Positions 1-9,844 are shown, counted from the stretch's first letter. The stretch: 64,000 bases of DNA from Bifidobacterium saguinibicoloris (GCF_019331725.1 NZ_JAHBBF010000013.1:1-64000); one strand, 5' to 3'. Numbers and translations are program-made. Notes: generated from the letters alone by a model not told the origin.

Positions 1-183
1 GATCATCTGCTTCTTGAAGAAACTGATATAGATGGCGTACACGATCGGGATGATGAACACGAACACGAACACCACCGCGAACGGCCACATGAACTTCCAA
101 CCACGCCAATCCGCCTTATGCCTATTCACCTGCGGCGTTGCGGAATGGCGGGAGGACACGGCTGCGACATCGGCTGAAGCCAT
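1..183 (-). CDS. Sugar ABC transporter permease, N-terminal part only
   Basis: This is the first 61 codons of a protein that runs off the left edge. It starts at ATG 183, with a strong ribosome site (AAGGAGAGGG) a few bases upstream. A polar N-terminus of about 28 residues is followed by one hydrophobic segment (about residues 30-55) that ends in YAIYISFF, the usual opening of MalF-type carbohydrate permeases. That family forms the membrane channel of sugar ABC importers together with a second permease and an outside binding protein. The palindrome pair at 238-278 lies just upstream and suggests LacI-type control. Substrate unknown. Permease is the best reading, but only one membrane helix is visible. 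Confidence 0.72.
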   Translation of the reverse strand, partial: MASADVAAVSSRHSATPQVNRHKADWRGWKFMWPFAVVFVFVFIIPIVYAIYISFFKKQMI

Positions 184-237
184 ATCGACCCTCTCCTTCG
201 AAGGAATACATCCTTGTTTTATCCTGTCGGACCGTCC

Positions 238-278
238 GACCGGTCACACTGAACAGTATAGCACTATTGTGACCGGTT
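238..278. promoter_or_regulatory. Paired operator-like palindromes upstream of the permease gene
   Basis: Two palindromes centred on ACCGGT lie at 238-245 and 271-278. Their centres are 33 bp apart, about three helical turns. The right one extends to TGTGACCGGTTACA. The left one carries the same TGTGACC half-site on its right arm, so accggtcaca and tgtgaccggt form a 10-bp inverted repeat. Symmetric sites with a central CG are typical of LacI-family operators. The spacing would allow cooperative binding or a small loop. The regulator is not identifiable from the window. Confidence 0.5.
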
Positions 279-508
279 ACATGCACAAAACAGCACATTC
301 TTCGAAATTTTTCTGCCACAACATCCGTCAAAACGCACACATCGGCGTCAAATCCCCGAATCAGCCGCACGCCGACGGCAACAACCGTCCGCCTCTCCGG
401 CGTGCCGCACCCCAATCGCACCCCGCCGCGCCCAATCGCATGGCGATCACATACCCATCCGACGTCATCGACCGCCCATCGCCCGGCAAGCGAACACCGA
501 CCGCACAA

Positions 509-601
509 CCAACCGCACGCCGCACACACGCCGCACGCACACACACAACCGCACGCACACACACAACCGCACGCACGCGCGCCGCACGCACACACAACCA
601 A
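509..601. repeat. CA-rich minisatellite with 18-bp units
   Basis: Two exact 18-bp copies (CCGCACGCACACACACAA) lie at 531-548 and 549-566, flanked by degenerate copies from about 509 to 601. I see no credible gene between the permease start and the DUF3566 gene. Reading frames across this stretch are compositional artefacts of the repeat. Apart from the paired palindrome at 238-278 and the hairpin at 617-636, I see nothing else here. Confidence 0.7.
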
Positions 602-616
602 CCGTATATACGACGA

Positions 617-636
617 AGGCCCGCCGAAGCGGGCCT
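617..636 (-). terminator. Hairpin downstream of the DUF3566 gene
   Basis: An 8-bp GC-rich stem (AGGCCCGC pairing with GCGGGCCT) closes a four-base loop about 110 bp after the DUF3566 stop. On the minus strand it is followed only by TTCGTCG, so the U-tract is weak. It is the most likely 3' end of the gyrB-gyrA-DUF3566 transcript. Confidence 0.45.
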
Positions 637-747
637 CGTGAAAGTCGTACACCATCCGGAACAACCGGACAGCACAACCTGACGGAACAGAAACCGTCGA
701 CCGACCGGCACAGCCGGACGGGCCGGCCGGAACGGCGAGCGGAACGA

Positions 748-1359
748 TCAGTCGTCGCCGAGCGTGATGTGGATGCCGCCGACCAAGGCGCTCACCACGT
801 TGTAGATGGCCGCGATGATCACCGCAAGCAGGGTGAACAGCACCACGCCGACGATCGCCAGGATCGTCACCACGGACAGCACCGTGGGCAGGGAGAAGAT
901 GCTCGCCATGTCGAAGCCGCCGGCGTCGAGGCCGGTGGAGGAGACGATGTCCGTCATCTGGCCGAACACGCCGACCGCGTTGAGCAGCACCCAGACGAGG
1001 GCCGCGGCGACGATCTCGATGATCGCGCCGGCGATCGACATCATGAAGGCCACCTTCGCCACGCTCCACACGTTGAGGCGGGTGAGCGAAAGGTTCATAC
1101 GACGGGCGCGCGGGGTGCCGCGGCGCTTCGCCGGACGCACCGGCACGCCGGAGCCGACCTTCTCGTCCGATTCATGCACGTGCGTGCGGGAATCGCCGGC
1201 CAGCGGCGCGTTGGACACGGAGCGGGCCACGCGCGGGGCGCGGCGTTCGCCGTTCTCCTCGGCGGCGGGCGCGGCGGACTCGACGGGTGCGACGGGCTCG
1301 GGGCGTTCCGGCAGGCTCACCTCGGGCGCGTTCTCCTCATGCTGCTCTTCGTTGTTCAT
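748..1359 (-). CDS. DUF3566 membrane protein downstream of gyrA
   Basis: This 203-residue protein has a charged, Pro/Ala/Glu-rich N-terminal half (about residues 1-95). The hallmark of the family follows: a basic stretch, then LSLTRLNVWSVAKVAF leading into a first transmembrane helix, and a second long hydrophobic segment near the C-terminus (about residues 155-195). DUF3566 proteins sit next to gyrA in many actinobacteria, and their molecular role is not established. The gene follows gyrA by 73 bp on the same strand and is probably cotranscribed. ATG 1359 is preceded by GGAG. A role at the membrane near the origin is speculation. Confidence 0.85.
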   Translation of the reverse strand: MNNEEQHEENAPEVSLPERPEPVAPVESAAPAAEENGERRAPRVARSVSNAPLAGDSRTHVHESDEKVGSGVPVRPAKRRGTPRARRMNLSLTRLNVWSVAKVAFMMSIAGAIIEIVAAALVWVLLNAVGVFGQMTDIVSSTGLDAGGFDMASIFSLPTVLSVVTILAIVGVVLFTLLAVIIAAIYNVVSALVGGIHITLGDD

Positions 1360-1432
1360 CTTGCTCCTTCACGGTTCTTCCGCTGGTCTCTGTCCGCAAT
1401 CTGTAGCCGAGACTAGCAATCTTCGCCGACGA

Positions 1433-4111
1433 TTACTCACCGTCCGCAGGGTTGTTCACATTCTCCACGTCCGCGGCCACGTCCGCCGTCGTCGCGCCGT
1501 CCCGCCCGTCGGCCGGTTCGGCCGCCGTCTCGTCCTCGTCATCGTCCTTCTCCGCGTTGAGCGCGATGGAGATGATGACGTCGCCCTTGTCGGGCTTGGC
1601 GAGCGTGACGCCCTGAGTGTTGCGCCCGGTGCGCTTGACTTCGGCCACATCGGAGCGGATCACCTTGCCGGACTTCATGATGGCCATGACCTGGTCGTCC
1701 TCGGACACGACGAGCGCGCCCACCAGCGAACCGCGGCCTTCCGCGAGCTGCAGCGCCTTGACGCCGTAGCCGTTGCGTCCCTGGAGACGGTATTCGGAGA
1801 TCGCCGTGCGCTTGGCGAAGCCCTCGTCGGTGACGACGAGCAGGTCCTTGTCGGTCTCGCTCGGCACCACGTCCATGGCGAGCAGCTCGTCGCCGTCGCG
1901 GAACTTCATGCCCTGCACGCCGGCGGTCTGGCGGCCCATCGGACGCAGCTGGGCGTCGTCGGCCTCGAACTTGAGGCTCATGCCCTGCCTGGAGACGAGG
2001 ATGATGTCGTCCTCGGCGTTGCACAACGCGGCGCCGATGAGCTCGTCGGCGGTCTCGCCGTTCTCGTCGGCCATGAGACGCACGGCGATGAGACCGCCCT
2101 GACGCGGCGAATCGTATTCGGCCAGCGCGGTCTTCTTCACCTTGCCGGAGCGGGTGGCGAGCACCAGGTACTTGGCCACCTCGTAGTTCGGGATGGACAG
2201 CACGGCCTGGATGGTCTCGTCGGGGCCGAACTGCAGCAGGTTGGCCACGTGCTGGCCCTTGGAGTCGCGAGAGCCTTCGGGCAGCTCGTACGCCTTGAGG
2301 CGGTACACGCGGCCCTTGTTCGTGAAGAACAGCAGCCAGTTGTGCGTGGAGGTGAGGAAGAAGTGATCCACCACGTCGTCCTCGCGCAGCTTGGCGCCCT
2401 TGATGCCCTTGCCGCCGCGGTGCTGGGCGCGGTATTCGTCGGCCTTGGTGCGCTTGATGAAGCCGGAGTGCGTGACGGTGACCACCACGTTCTCTTCGGC
2501 GATGAGGTCCTCCACGTTCATCTCGCCGCTGAACGGCAGAATCTTCGTGCGGCGTTCGTCGCCGTACTTGGCGACGATCTCGTCGAGCTCGTCGCCGACG
2601 ATCGCGCGCTGGCGTTCCGGCTTGGCGAGGATGTCGTTGTAGTCGGCGATCTTGCGCATGAGTTCCTCATGCTCGTCGAGGATCTTCTGGCGTTCCAGGG
2701 CGGCGAGCCTGCGCAGCTGCATGGACAGGATGGCGTCCGCCTGCGCCTGGTCGACGTCGAGCAGCTCCATCAGGCCGGTGCGTGCGGCGTCGGCGTCGGG
2801 GGAGCGGCGGATCAACGCCACGACCTCGTCGATCATGTCGAGGGCCTTGAGGTAGCCCTGCAGGATGTGGTCGCGTTCCTCGGCCTCGCGCTTGAGGTAG
2901 CGGGTGCGGCGTTCGATGACTTCGAGCTGGTGGGTCACCCAATGACGGATGAACGCGTCGAGGCTGAGCGTGCGCGGCACGCCGTCGACGAGCGCCAGCA
3001 TGTTCGCGCCGAACGTCTGCTGCAGCTGGGAGTGCTTGTACAGGTTGTTGAGCACGACCTTCGGCACGGCGTCGCGCTTGAGCACGAGCACGAGGCGCTG
3101 TCCGGTGCGTCCGGAGGTCTCGTCGCGCATGTCGGCGATGCCCTGGATCTTGCCGTCGCGCACGCCTTCGCGGATGGAGGCGGCGAGACGGTCCGGGTTC
3201 ACCTGGTACGGCAGTTCGGTGACCACGAGGCACATGCGCCCCTTGATCTCCTCCGTGTTGACCACGGCGCGCATGGTGATGAGGCCGCGGCCGGTGCGGT
3301 ACGCCTGTTCGATGCCCTTGTGGCCGAGGATCGTGGCGCCCGTGGGGAAGTCCGGTCCCTTGATGATGCCGATGAGCGCGTCGAGCAGCTCCTCGCGGCT
3401 TGCGTCCGGATGGTCGAGCGCCCAGTGGACACCGTCCGCCAGCTCGCGCATGTTGTGCGGCGGGATGTTGGTGGCCATGCCGACGGCGATGCCTGCGGAG
3501 CCGTTGGCGAGCAGGTTCGGGAAGCGCGAGGGCAGGACGGTGGGTTCCTGCGTGCGGCCGTCGTAGTTGGGCACGAAGTCGACGGTGTCCTTGTCGATGT
3601 CGCGCACCATCTCCATGGCGAGCGGCATCATGCGGCACTCGGTGTAACGCATGGCGGCGGGCGGGTCATCGCCGGCGGAGCCGAAGTTGCCTTGGCCGTC
3701 CACGAGAGGGTAGCGCATCGACCACGGCTGGGCCATGCGCACGAGGGTGTCGTAGATGGCGGCGTCGCCGTGCGGGTGGTAGTTGCCCATCACGTCGGCG
3801 ACGGGTCGGGCGCACTTGGAGTAGCCGCGGTCCGGACGGTAGCCGCCGTCGTACATCGCGTACACGATGCGGCGGTGGACGGGCTTCATGCCGTCGCGCA
3901 CGTCCGGCAAGGCGCGTTCCACGATGACGGAGATCGCGTAGTCGAGGTACGACTGGCGCATCTCCTTCTGGATGTCGGTATGGGCCACGCGGTGCTCGTC
4001 GAGGACCAGCTGTTCGTTGGCCTGCGGGCTCGTGGGCTCCATCGAGCGTTCGGCGCGCTCGTCGTTCTGCTCCGGCAAGTCGTTGCCGCCGGTGCTCTGT
4101 TCGTCTGCCAC
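1433..4111 (-). CDS. gyrA: DNA gyrase subunit A
   Basis: GyrA cleaves and rejoins DNA in the A2B2 gyrase that introduces negative supercoils. The 892-residue product has the winged-helix and tower region, the active-site tyrosine in [10 protein letters not shown] (Y156), the GyrA box HRGGKGIKG, and a C-terminal beta-pinwheel rich in repeated GxxxV blades. A roughly 38-residue acidic N-terminal extension and an acidic C-terminal tail (about the last 40 residues) are longer than in E. coli. In the quinolone pocket the sequence is [10 protein letters not shown]: alanine (A117) replaces E. coli Ser83, and D121 matches Asp87. The gene lies 82 bp after gyrB on the same strand. ATG 4111 starts before the conserved [11 protein letters not shown] helix. 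Confidence 0.98.
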   Translation of the reverse strand: MADEQSTGGNDLPEQNDERAERSMEPTSPQANEQLVLDEHRVAHTDIQKEMRQSYLDYAISVIVERALPDVRDGMKPVHRRIVYAMYDGGYRPDRGYSKCARPVADVMGNYHPHGDAAIYDTLVRMAQPWSMRYPLVDGQGNFGSAGDDPPAAMRYTECRMMPLAMEMVRDIDKDTVDFVPNYDGRTQEPTVLPSRFPNLLANGSAGIAVGMATNIPPHNMRELADGVHWALDHPDASREELLDALIGIIKGPDFPTGATILGHKGIEQAYRTGRGLITMRAVVNTEEIKGRMCLVVTELPYQVNPDRLAASIREGVRDGKIQGIADMRDETSGRTGQRLVLVLKRDAVPKVVLNNLYKHSQLQQTFGANMLALVDGVPRTLSLDAFIRHWVTHQLEVIERRTRYLKREAEERDHILQGYLKALDMIDEVVALIRRSPDADAARTGLMELLDVDQAQADAILSMQLRRLAALERQKILDEHEELMRKIADYNDILAKPERQRAIVGDELDEIVAKYGDERRTKILPFSGEMNVEDLIAEENVVVTVTHSGFIKRTKADEYRAQHRGGKGIKGAKLREDDVVDHFFLTSTHNWLLFFTNKGRVYRLKAYELPEGSRDSKGQHVANLLQFGPDETIQAVLSIPNYEVAKYLVLATRSGKVKKTALAEYDSPRQGGLIAVRLMADENGETADELIGAALCNAEDDIILVSRQGMSLKFEADDAQLRPMGRQTAGVQGMKFRDGDELLAMDVVPSETDKDLLVVTDEGFAKRTAISEYRLQGRNGYGVKALQLAEGRGSLVGALVVSEDDQVMAIMKSGKVIRSDVAEVKRTGRNTQGVTLAKPDKGDVIISIALNAEKDDDEDETAAEPADGRDGATTADVAADVENVNNPADGE

Positions 4112-4193
4112 TTGACTGTTTCCTTTGGTTGCTTACACAGGGTCGTCGCCGCGCGCCTGTACGGCGGCGGCGTGGGGTCCGGTTCGATGCCGG

Positions 4194-6296
4194 TCAGGCA
4201 TCGATAAAGCGAACATCCTTCGCGTTGCGTTGGATGAAGAGGCGACGCGGTTCCACGTCGTCGCCCATGAGCATGGAGAAGGTCTCATCCGCTGCGGCGG
4301 CGTCCTCGATGTGGATCTGCTTGAGGATGCGGCGCTCCGGGTCCATGGTGGTCTCCCACAGCTCCTGGTAGGTCATCTCGCCCAGACCCTTGTAGCGCTG
4401 GATGCCTTCGCCCTTGGGCAGCTGGCGGCCGGCGGCCTTGCCTTCGGCGAGCTTCTCGTCGCGTTCGCGGTCGGTGTACACGTAGTCGTGGTCGCCGCGC
4501 GTCCACTTGAGGCGGTACAGCGGCGGCATGGCCACGTACACGTAGCCGGCGGTGATCATCGGGCGCATGTAGCGGAAGAAGAGAGTGAGGTTCAGCGTGG
4601 CGATGTGCGCGCCGTCCACATCGGCATCGGCCATGATGATGACCTTGTGGTAGCGCACCTTGCTCACGTCGAAGTCCTCGCCGTAGCCGCCGCCCACCGC
4701 GGTGATGAGCGATTCGATGGTGTCGGACTTCATCATGCGGTCGATGGAGGCACGCTCCGTGTTGAGGATCTTGCCTCGCAGCGGCAGGATGGCCTGCGTC
4801 TCCGGGTTGCGTCCCTGGATGGCGGAGCCGCCTGCGGAGTCGCCCTCGACGATGAACAGCTCGCATTCCTCCGGGTTCGAGGACTGGCAGTCCTTGAGCT
4901 TGTCCGGCATGCCGGCCGATTCGAAGATGGACTTGCGGCGCGTGTTCTCGCGGGCCTTCTTGGCGGCCATGCGGGCGCGGGACGCCTCGATGGCCTTGCT
5001 GATGATGTTCTTGGCCTCGCTCGGGTGGGCGTCGAGCCAGTCGCCGAGCTTGTCGGTCATGACGCGCTGCACGAAGGTCTTGGCTTCGGAGTTGCCGAGC
5101 TTGGTCTTCGTCTGGCCTTCGAACTGCGGGGTGGTGAGCTTGACGGACACCACGGCGGTGAGGCCTTCGCGCACGTCGTCGCCGGAGAGGTTCTCGTCCT
5201 TGTCCTTGAGGATGTTCTTCTCGCGCGCGTAGCGGTTGATGAGGCCGGTGAGCGCCGCGCGGAAGCCTTCCTCGTGGGTGCCGCCCTCGGTGGTGGAGAT
5301 CGTGTTGGCGAACGTGTGGACGGCCTCGGAGTAGGCGGTGGTCCACTGCATGGCGATTTCGGCGGAGATGCCGAGCTTGAGGTCCTCGGCGTCGAAGTTG
5401 ATGACCTCGTCCTCGACGGGCGTGGCCTTGCGGGACTTGACAAGGTAGTCCACGTAGTCCTTGATGCCGTTCGCGTACTGGTAGGTGACGGTCTGGTGGG
5501 TCTCCTCGAGCGGGTTGTCGCCGTCGCCCGCGACCTCGTCGCCGGCCTGGTCGGCCTGGCGCAGGTCGGTGAGCGTGATCTTGAGGCCCTTGTTGAGGAA
5601 CGCCATCTGCTGGAAGCGGGAGCGCAGGGTCTCGAAGTCGTACACGGTGGTCTCGAAGATCGCCGGATCGGCCCAGAAGGTGACGGACGTGCCGGTCGAT
5701 TCGCCTTCGGCCATCGGCTCGCCCTTGGCGAGACGCGCGGTGGGGTGCTGGTCGATGTAGGTCTGCGTCCAGTGGAATCCCTGGCGGCGCACTTCGACGT
5801 CCACGCGCGTGGAGAGCGCGTTGACCACGGAGATGCCCACGCCGTGCAGGCCGCCGGAGACCGCGTAGCCGCCGCCGCCGAACTTGCCGCCGGCGTGCAG
5901 CTTGGTCATGACCGTCTCGACGCCGGAGACGCCTTCGCCCGGCACGATGTCGACCGGGATGCCACGGCCGTCGTCGACGACGCGGATGCCGTTGTCCGGC
6001 AGGATGGACACTTCGATATGGCTGGCGTAGCCGGCCAGCGCCTCGTCGACGGAGTTGTCGACGATCTCGTAGACGAGATGGTGCAGGCCGCGCGGGCCCG
6101 TGGAACCGATGTACATGCCCGGGCGGATGCGCACCGCCTCGAGGCCTTCGAGCACTTTGAGGTCGGAGGCGTCGTAGTGCTCGGGGGTCATCGACTCGTC
6201 GAGCTCGCCTTCCTGCAATTCGGTGCTGTTGATGTGTTCGTCCGCGGCCTTGAGCTGTGCTTCCTTGCTCTCGGCTTTGTCCAACGAATCCGCCAC
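4194..6296 (-). CDS. gyrB: DNA gyrase subunit B
   Basis: GyrB is the ATPase subunit of gyrase. The 700-residue protein has the GHKL ATP-binding motifs (EIVDNSVDEALAGY, DDGRGIPVD, GGLHGVG), the transducer domain, and the TOPRIM metal motifs (EGDSAGG, PLRGKILN, DADVDG) in the C-terminal half. The frame stays open far upstream, but the start is set by GTG 6296, which has an excellent ribosome site (AGGAGGG) seven bases before it. The first 45 residues are a charged extension before the conserved YDASDLKVLEGLEAVRIRPGM. It is followed by gyrA after 82 bp. The 194-bp gap before it, back to the DUF721 gene, should hold its promoter (TAGAAT is a possible -10). Confidence 0.98.
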   Translation of the reverse strand: MADSLDKAESKEAQLKAADEHINSTELQEGELDESMTPEHYDASDLKVLEGLEAVRIRPGMYIGSTGPRGLHHLVYEIVDNSVDEALAGYASHIEVSILPDNGIRVVDDGRGIPVDIVPGEGVSGVETVMTKLHAGGKFGGGGYAVSGGLHGVGISVVNALSTRVDVEVRRQGFHWTQTYIDQHPTARLAKGEPMAEGESTGTSVTFWADPAIFETTVYDFETLRSRFQQMAFLNKGLKITLTDLRQADQAGDEVAGDGDNPLEETHQTVTYQYANGIKDYVDYLVKSRKATPVEDEVINFDAEDLKLGISAEIAMQWTTAYSEAVHTFANTISTTEGGTHEEGFRAALTGLINRYAREKNILKDKDENLSGDDVREGLTAVVSVKLTTPQFEGQTKTKLGNSEAKTFVQRVMTDKLGDWLDAHPSEAKNIISKAIEASRARMAAKKARENTRRKSIFESAGMPDKLKDCQSSNPEECELFIVEGDSAGGSAIQGRNPETQAILPLRGKILNTERASIDRMMKSDTIESLITAVGGGYGEDFDVSKVRYHKVIIMADADVDGAHIATLNLTLFFRYMRPMITAGYVYVAMPPLYRLKWTRGDHDYVYTDRERDEKLAEGKAAGRQLPKGEGIQRYKGLGEMTYQELWETTMDPERRILKQIHIEDAAAADETFSMLMGDDVEPRRLFIQRNAKDVRFIDA

Positions 6297-6490
6297 AGGG
6301 CTCCCTCCTGCTTTCACTTCAACGCGAGGGGTTGTCTCGCGGGCCCATGCCCCAAAATCGCCCGCTAAGGGCCTTAGGAGCGTTTTGACCATACTGCCTG
6401 TGATTCTACTCGTTTTGGACGACGAACGCCATATAGGGCCCTTTTCCTTCTTCGTCGGGCGATTCCGACGCGGGTTCGGCGGGTGCCCAC

Positions 6491-6961
6491 TCAGCGGCGG
6501 CGGGCCCAGCGGCGCGTGTACCCGGCCGAGGGGCCGGTGACACGGATCTCGCGGATGTCGAGCCCCTCGAGATTGCGGCGGATGGTGTCGGTGAGCTGGG
6601 GGATGAGGTAGGTGAGCTGAGTGGCCCATACCTGCGATTCCGTGCCGATGATGAGCGTCCCCTCGCGCAGGGACACCACGTGGGAGTGCTGGGCGATGAC
6701 CGGCCCCACCACCTGGTCCCAATGGTTGTTGAGCTGCGCGAGTTTGAGATGGGGGATCCAGTCGCCGTTGCGGGCGAGCAGCGCCGCCACGCCGCCCAGC
6801 CGCGCCGGGTCGCGCCCGGGTTTGCCGAAGCTCTCCCATGCCGCCTCGGCCTTGGCGGCGCGCGCCTTGCGGGTGTCCTGCCGGGCCGCGTACCGTTCGA
6901 ACACCTGCGCGGGCAGCTCACGCTGGTCGAGCTTCAGCGTCACGGCGACGGGCGGTCTCAT
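6491..6961 (-). CDS. DUF721 (DciA-like) protein between recF and gyrB
   Basis: This 156-residue protein begins at ATG 6961, which overlaps the recF stop as ATGA, so translation is probably coupled. The C-terminal two thirds carry the DUF721 pattern: LNNHWDQVVGPVIAQHSHVVSLREGTL followed by WATQLTYLIPQL. The family includes DciA, the helicase operator or loader that replaces DnaC in most bacteria. The location between recF and gyrB is the standard actinobacterial one. The basic N-terminal half (about residues 20-50) has no motif I recognise. A role in loading the replicative helicase at the nearby origin follows from the family, not from direct evidence. Confidence 0.88.
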   Translation of the reverse strand: MRPPVAVTLKLDQRELPAQVFERYAARQDTRKARAAKAEAAWESFGKPGRDPARLGGVAALLARNGDWIPHLKLAQLNNHWDQVVGPVIAQHSHVVSLREGTLIIGTESQVWATQLTYLIPQLTDTIRRNLEGLDIREIRVTGPSAGYTRRWARRR

Positions 6962-8139
6962 GCGCCGCCCTCGGCCGCGTTCGGCATGTCCGTATCCATG
7001 CCGCGCCGCAGCGCGGCCACGTCGATGATGTGCGCCTCCCGGTTGCCGGGGATGTCGCCGGCCGCGGCGGCGGTGACGAGCACCTGGTCCTGGGCGGACG
7101 CGAAGCCGAGGATCTGCTCGCGGCGACGCTCGTCCAGCTGGGCGAAGACATCGTCGAGGATGACGATGGGCCTGACGCCGCGCTCCGCGGCGGTGGCCTC
7201 GTACAACGCCATCTTCAGCGCCAACGCCATCGTCCACATCTCGCCGTTGGAGGCGAAGTCGCGCGCGGGCATGCCGTCGAGCGTGAGCGCGAGGTCGTCG
7301 CGTTGGGGGCCGATGAGGTTCACGCCGCGCGACACCTCGCCGGCGTACAGACGCTGGAAGTGGGCGGCGATGGCGGGACGTGGATCGGCGTCCGCATCGC
7401 CCGCGTCCGTCACCTCGGCGAACGACGGCACGTAGGAGAGTGCGGCCTCGCCGCGTCCGGACGCCAACCGCCCGTAGATGCGGGCGAACGGCCCGGTGAG
7501 ACGCTCCACGACTCCGGCGCGCACGCGCGTGAGCTCCACACCGGTCTCGATGAACTGTCCGGTCCACACCTCCAGGCCGCTGAGGGCGGCGTCGAACGAG
7601 CCTTCGCGGGCGCCGAGCTGCTTGAGCAGGGCGGCGCGCTGGCGGGCGATGCGTGTGAACTGCTGGAGGCGTTCGGCGTAGCGGGGCACGAGGAGCGCGC
7701 CGGCCTGGTCGAGGAAGTTGCGGCGTACGGCGGGTTCGCCGGCGACGAGCCGCTGGTCGTCGGGGGTGAACGCGACGGACGGCACGCGCCCGACGATGTC
7801 GCGCAGGTACTGCGAGGCGCCCGAGTTGACGCGGGCGCGGTTGGCGCCGCGTGCGGCGATGGTGGCCTCGTAGGTGGTGACGCGGGCGGGGGAGGAGCCG
7901 TCCTCCGCCGGCTCGGTCACGTTGGCGCGGATGACGGCCTTGGAGGCGCCGCGTTCGACGAGCGGCAGCGAGGAGGACGTGCGGTGGCTGGTGCCGGTGG
8001 ACAGCACCTCCACCGCCTCGACGATGTTGGTCTTGCCGAGTCCGTTCTCGCCGTGGAGCACGTTCACGCCGGGCTCGAGGTCGACCACGACGCTTCCCCA
8101 GGAGCGGTAGTGGTCGAGTGCGAGACGCGAAACGTACAC
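6958..8139 (-). CDS. recF: DNA replication and repair protein RecF
   Basis: RecF is an SMC-like ATPase that helps load RecA at gapped DNA during recombinational repair. The 393-residue product has Walker A GENGLGKTN near residue 35 and, towards the C-terminus, the Walker B and D-loop region VILDDVFAQLDERRR. I chose GTG 8139 because the conserved N-terminus YVSRLALDHYRSW begins there and GAAAGG lies upstream. An ATG at 8208 in the same frame would add 23 unconserved residues. It follows dnaN by 100 bp and overlaps the DUF721 gene by four bases, so dnaN-recF-DUF721 form one expression unit. Confidence 0.96.
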   Translation of the reverse strand: MYVSRLALDHYRSWGSVVVDLEPGVNVLHGENGLGKTNIVEAVEVLSTGTSHRTSSSLPLVERGASKAVIRANVTEPAEDGSSPARVTTYEATIAARGANRARVNSGASQYLRDIVGRVPSVAFTPDDQRLVAGEPAVRRNFLDQAGALLVPRYAERLQQFTRIARQRAALLKQLGAREGSFDAALSGLEVWTGQFIETGVELTRVRAGVVERLTGPFARIYGRLASGRGEAALSYVPSFAEVTDAGDADADPRPAIAAHFQRLYAGEVSRGVNLIGPQRDDLALTLDGMPARDFASNGEMWTMALALKMALYEATAAERGVRPIVILDDVFAQLDERRREQILGFASAQDQVLVTAAAAGDIPGNREAHIIDVAALRRGMDTDMPNAAEGGA

Positions 8140-8239
8140 GGTGGATGCCTTTCGGATTTTTCTTTGGTCGAAATGAGTTTCGCTTACGTTTCGCAAGTGC
8201 GAAAACATTGCGAAACGTAAGCGAAAAGTCGTGCGAAAA

Positions 8240-9364
8240 TCAGGCGCTCAGGCGCATCGGGACGAGCAGGTAGCGGTAGTCCATCGATTCGTCGGAATCG
8301 GACTCCTGCTGGCCGTTGAATTCGACCGGCTTGACGGCGGTCGTCATCTTCATGCGGACGAACGGTTCGGTGATCGCACTCAGACCCTCGATGAGGTAGG
8401 CGGGGTTGAACGCCACGGTGATGTCCTCGCCGTCCATGTCGATGTCCAGCACCTCGGTGGCCTGGGCCTCATCGGCCGCACCGGCGGAAAGCGTGAGCTC
8501 CTGGCCGGCGAACGCCATGCGGATCGGGGCGTTGCGCTCCGCCACCAGGGCCACTCGCTTGATCGCGCCGAGCAGCTGCTGGCGGTTGAGCACCGCCTGG
8601 ATCGGATATTCGTCGGCGAACAGACGATCGACCGCCGGGAACTCACCATCGATGAGCTGCGAGGTGGAGACTCGTCCGGCGTTCTCAAATCCCAGCAACG
8701 ACGGGCTTTCCACGTCGAAATCGAGGACGACGTTCTGGTGCTCGTCGAGCGAACGGGCGATGTCGCGAAGCAGCGAACCACGGACCAGCGTGGTGGTGTT
8801 CGTGTCCATGTCCATCGGGGTCCAGGTGAAGCTGGCGCGCGACAGACGGAAACGATCGGTCGAAGTCATGATCACCTTGTCGCCGTCGAACTGCATGCGC
8901 ACGCCGGTCAGCACCGGGCGGTTCTCCTCGCGGGAGACGGCGACGCACGCCTGAGCCACGGCCTGCACGAACGTCGGCGCGTCGACCTGGCCGAGTTTCG
9001 GCGGAATTCCGGGCAAATCCGGGTATTCGGCATCAGGCATGAGCTGCAGCGTGAATGTCGACTTGCCGGAGGTGATGGTCATCGTGGAGCCGTCGGTGGC
9101 GAGGTAGGTCTTCTCCGCGGGCAGCGATTTGGTGATGTCGGCGAGCAGTTTGCCGAGCACGAGCACGGTTCCGGGCTCATCCACGCCGGCCTCGATGTGG
9201 TGGCGGGCGGAAATCTCGTAGTTGAACGCGGACAACTGCAGCGTTCCGTCGACCGCTTCGAGCTTGATGCCGGCGAGAATCGGGTTCGACGGACGGGCGT
9301 CGATGACGCGGGTGGTCCATGCCACGGCGTCGGCAAGTGCGGCGGATTCGATTTCGACCTTCAT
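8240..9364 (-). CDS. dnaN: DNA polymerase III beta subunit (sliding clamp)
   Basis: DnaN forms the ring-shaped clamp that holds polymerase III on DNA. The 374-residue protein shows the three-domain clamp fold, with the C-terminal MDYRYLLVPMRLSA ending that forms part of the partner-binding pocket. The start is ATG 9364 (MKVEIESAALADAVAW), preceded by GCAGGAA. A start at 9412 would add 16 unconserved residues. It lies downstream of dnaA, from which it is separated by a 776-bp origin region instead of the short gap seen in many bacteria. Confidence 0.97.
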   Translation of the reverse strand: MKVEIESAALADAVAWTTRVIDARPSNPILAGIKLEAVDGTLQLSAFNYEISARHHIEAGVDEPGTVLVLGKLLADITKSLPAEKTYLATDGSTMTITSGKSTFTLQLMPDAEYPDLPGIPPKLGQVDAPTFVQAVAQACVAVSREENRPVLTGVRMQFDGDKVIMTSTDRFRLSRASFTWTPMDMDTNTTTLVRGSLLRDIARSLDEHQNVVLDFDVESPSLLGFENAGRVSTSQLIDGEFPAVDRLFADEYPIQAVLNRQQLLGAIKRVALVAERNAPIRMAFAGQELTLSAGAADEAQATEVLDIDMDGEDITVAFNPAYLIEGLSAITEPFVRMKMTTAVKPVEFNGQQESDSDESMDYRYLLVPMRLSA

Positions 9365-9548
9365 GGTTCCTGCTTTCGGTGGTTCGGTTTCGTTCACGCG
9401 ATCGGTTCTCACACGGTTCGGCGTGCGGTTGTCCGGCTGGGTCTCATTCTAGCGACTCGGGCGGCTGCCGCCGTCCTCGCGCGGGGAAGGTGAGGGTACA
9501 GGTGATGGTGAGTGGAGAGAGAACGTAAGTAGTAGTCGTAATAAGGCT

Positions 9549-9792
9549 TGTGGATAGTGTGGAAAACGTCGCGCGCCCGTTCTGCCGACTGGCTTCAGGG
9601 TGGGGTGCCGATTGTGGATAACTGGTGCCAAGTAATGTGGATAACTGGCCGACTTATCCACAGGCTCATGCTCATCACGCGGTAATCCACAATGGGATGG
9701 GTCTCATCCACCGGTTTTCCACAACGGAACCCGGGGTAATCCACCGGTTATACACCGCGGTTACCCACATTTGTGGATAACGCTGTGGATAA
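9549..9792. other. oriC: oriC DnaA-box cluster A (dnaN-dnaA intergenic)
   Basis: Five perfect DnaA boxes (TTATCCACA or its complement) lie at 9613-9621, 9636-9644, 9654-9662, 9772-9780 and 9784-9792. One-mismatch copies lie at 9549-9557, 9683-9691, 9715-9723 and 9761-9769. The last two perfect boxes are 12 bp apart in the same orientation. In actinobacteria the dnaA-dnaN gap is the usual oriC. No long AT-rich unwinding element is visible, which is common at this GC content. Confidence 0.85.
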
Positions 9793-9844
9793 CTTTTCCG
9801 TAAAATCGTCGTCCGCTCGGAGTGTTGCGGGGGCTTCCGTCCGT

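Noticed and set aside
531-566. CRISPR array at the 18-bp units
   Set aside because: Units abut with no spacers and there are no cas genes.
32-682. Plus-strand frame across the left gap
   Set aside because: Its C-terminal half is only the CA-rich repeat translated, and it overlaps the permease and operator.
806-4207. Very long open frame on the plus strand opposite gyrA (over 1,100 codons)
   Set aside because: Composition is His/Arg/Val/Gly-rich mirror of gyrA codons in a high-GC genome; no domain; gyrA is certain.
4125-6368. Long plus-strand frame opposite gyrB
   Set aside because: Antisense shadow of gyrB with no recognisable motifs.
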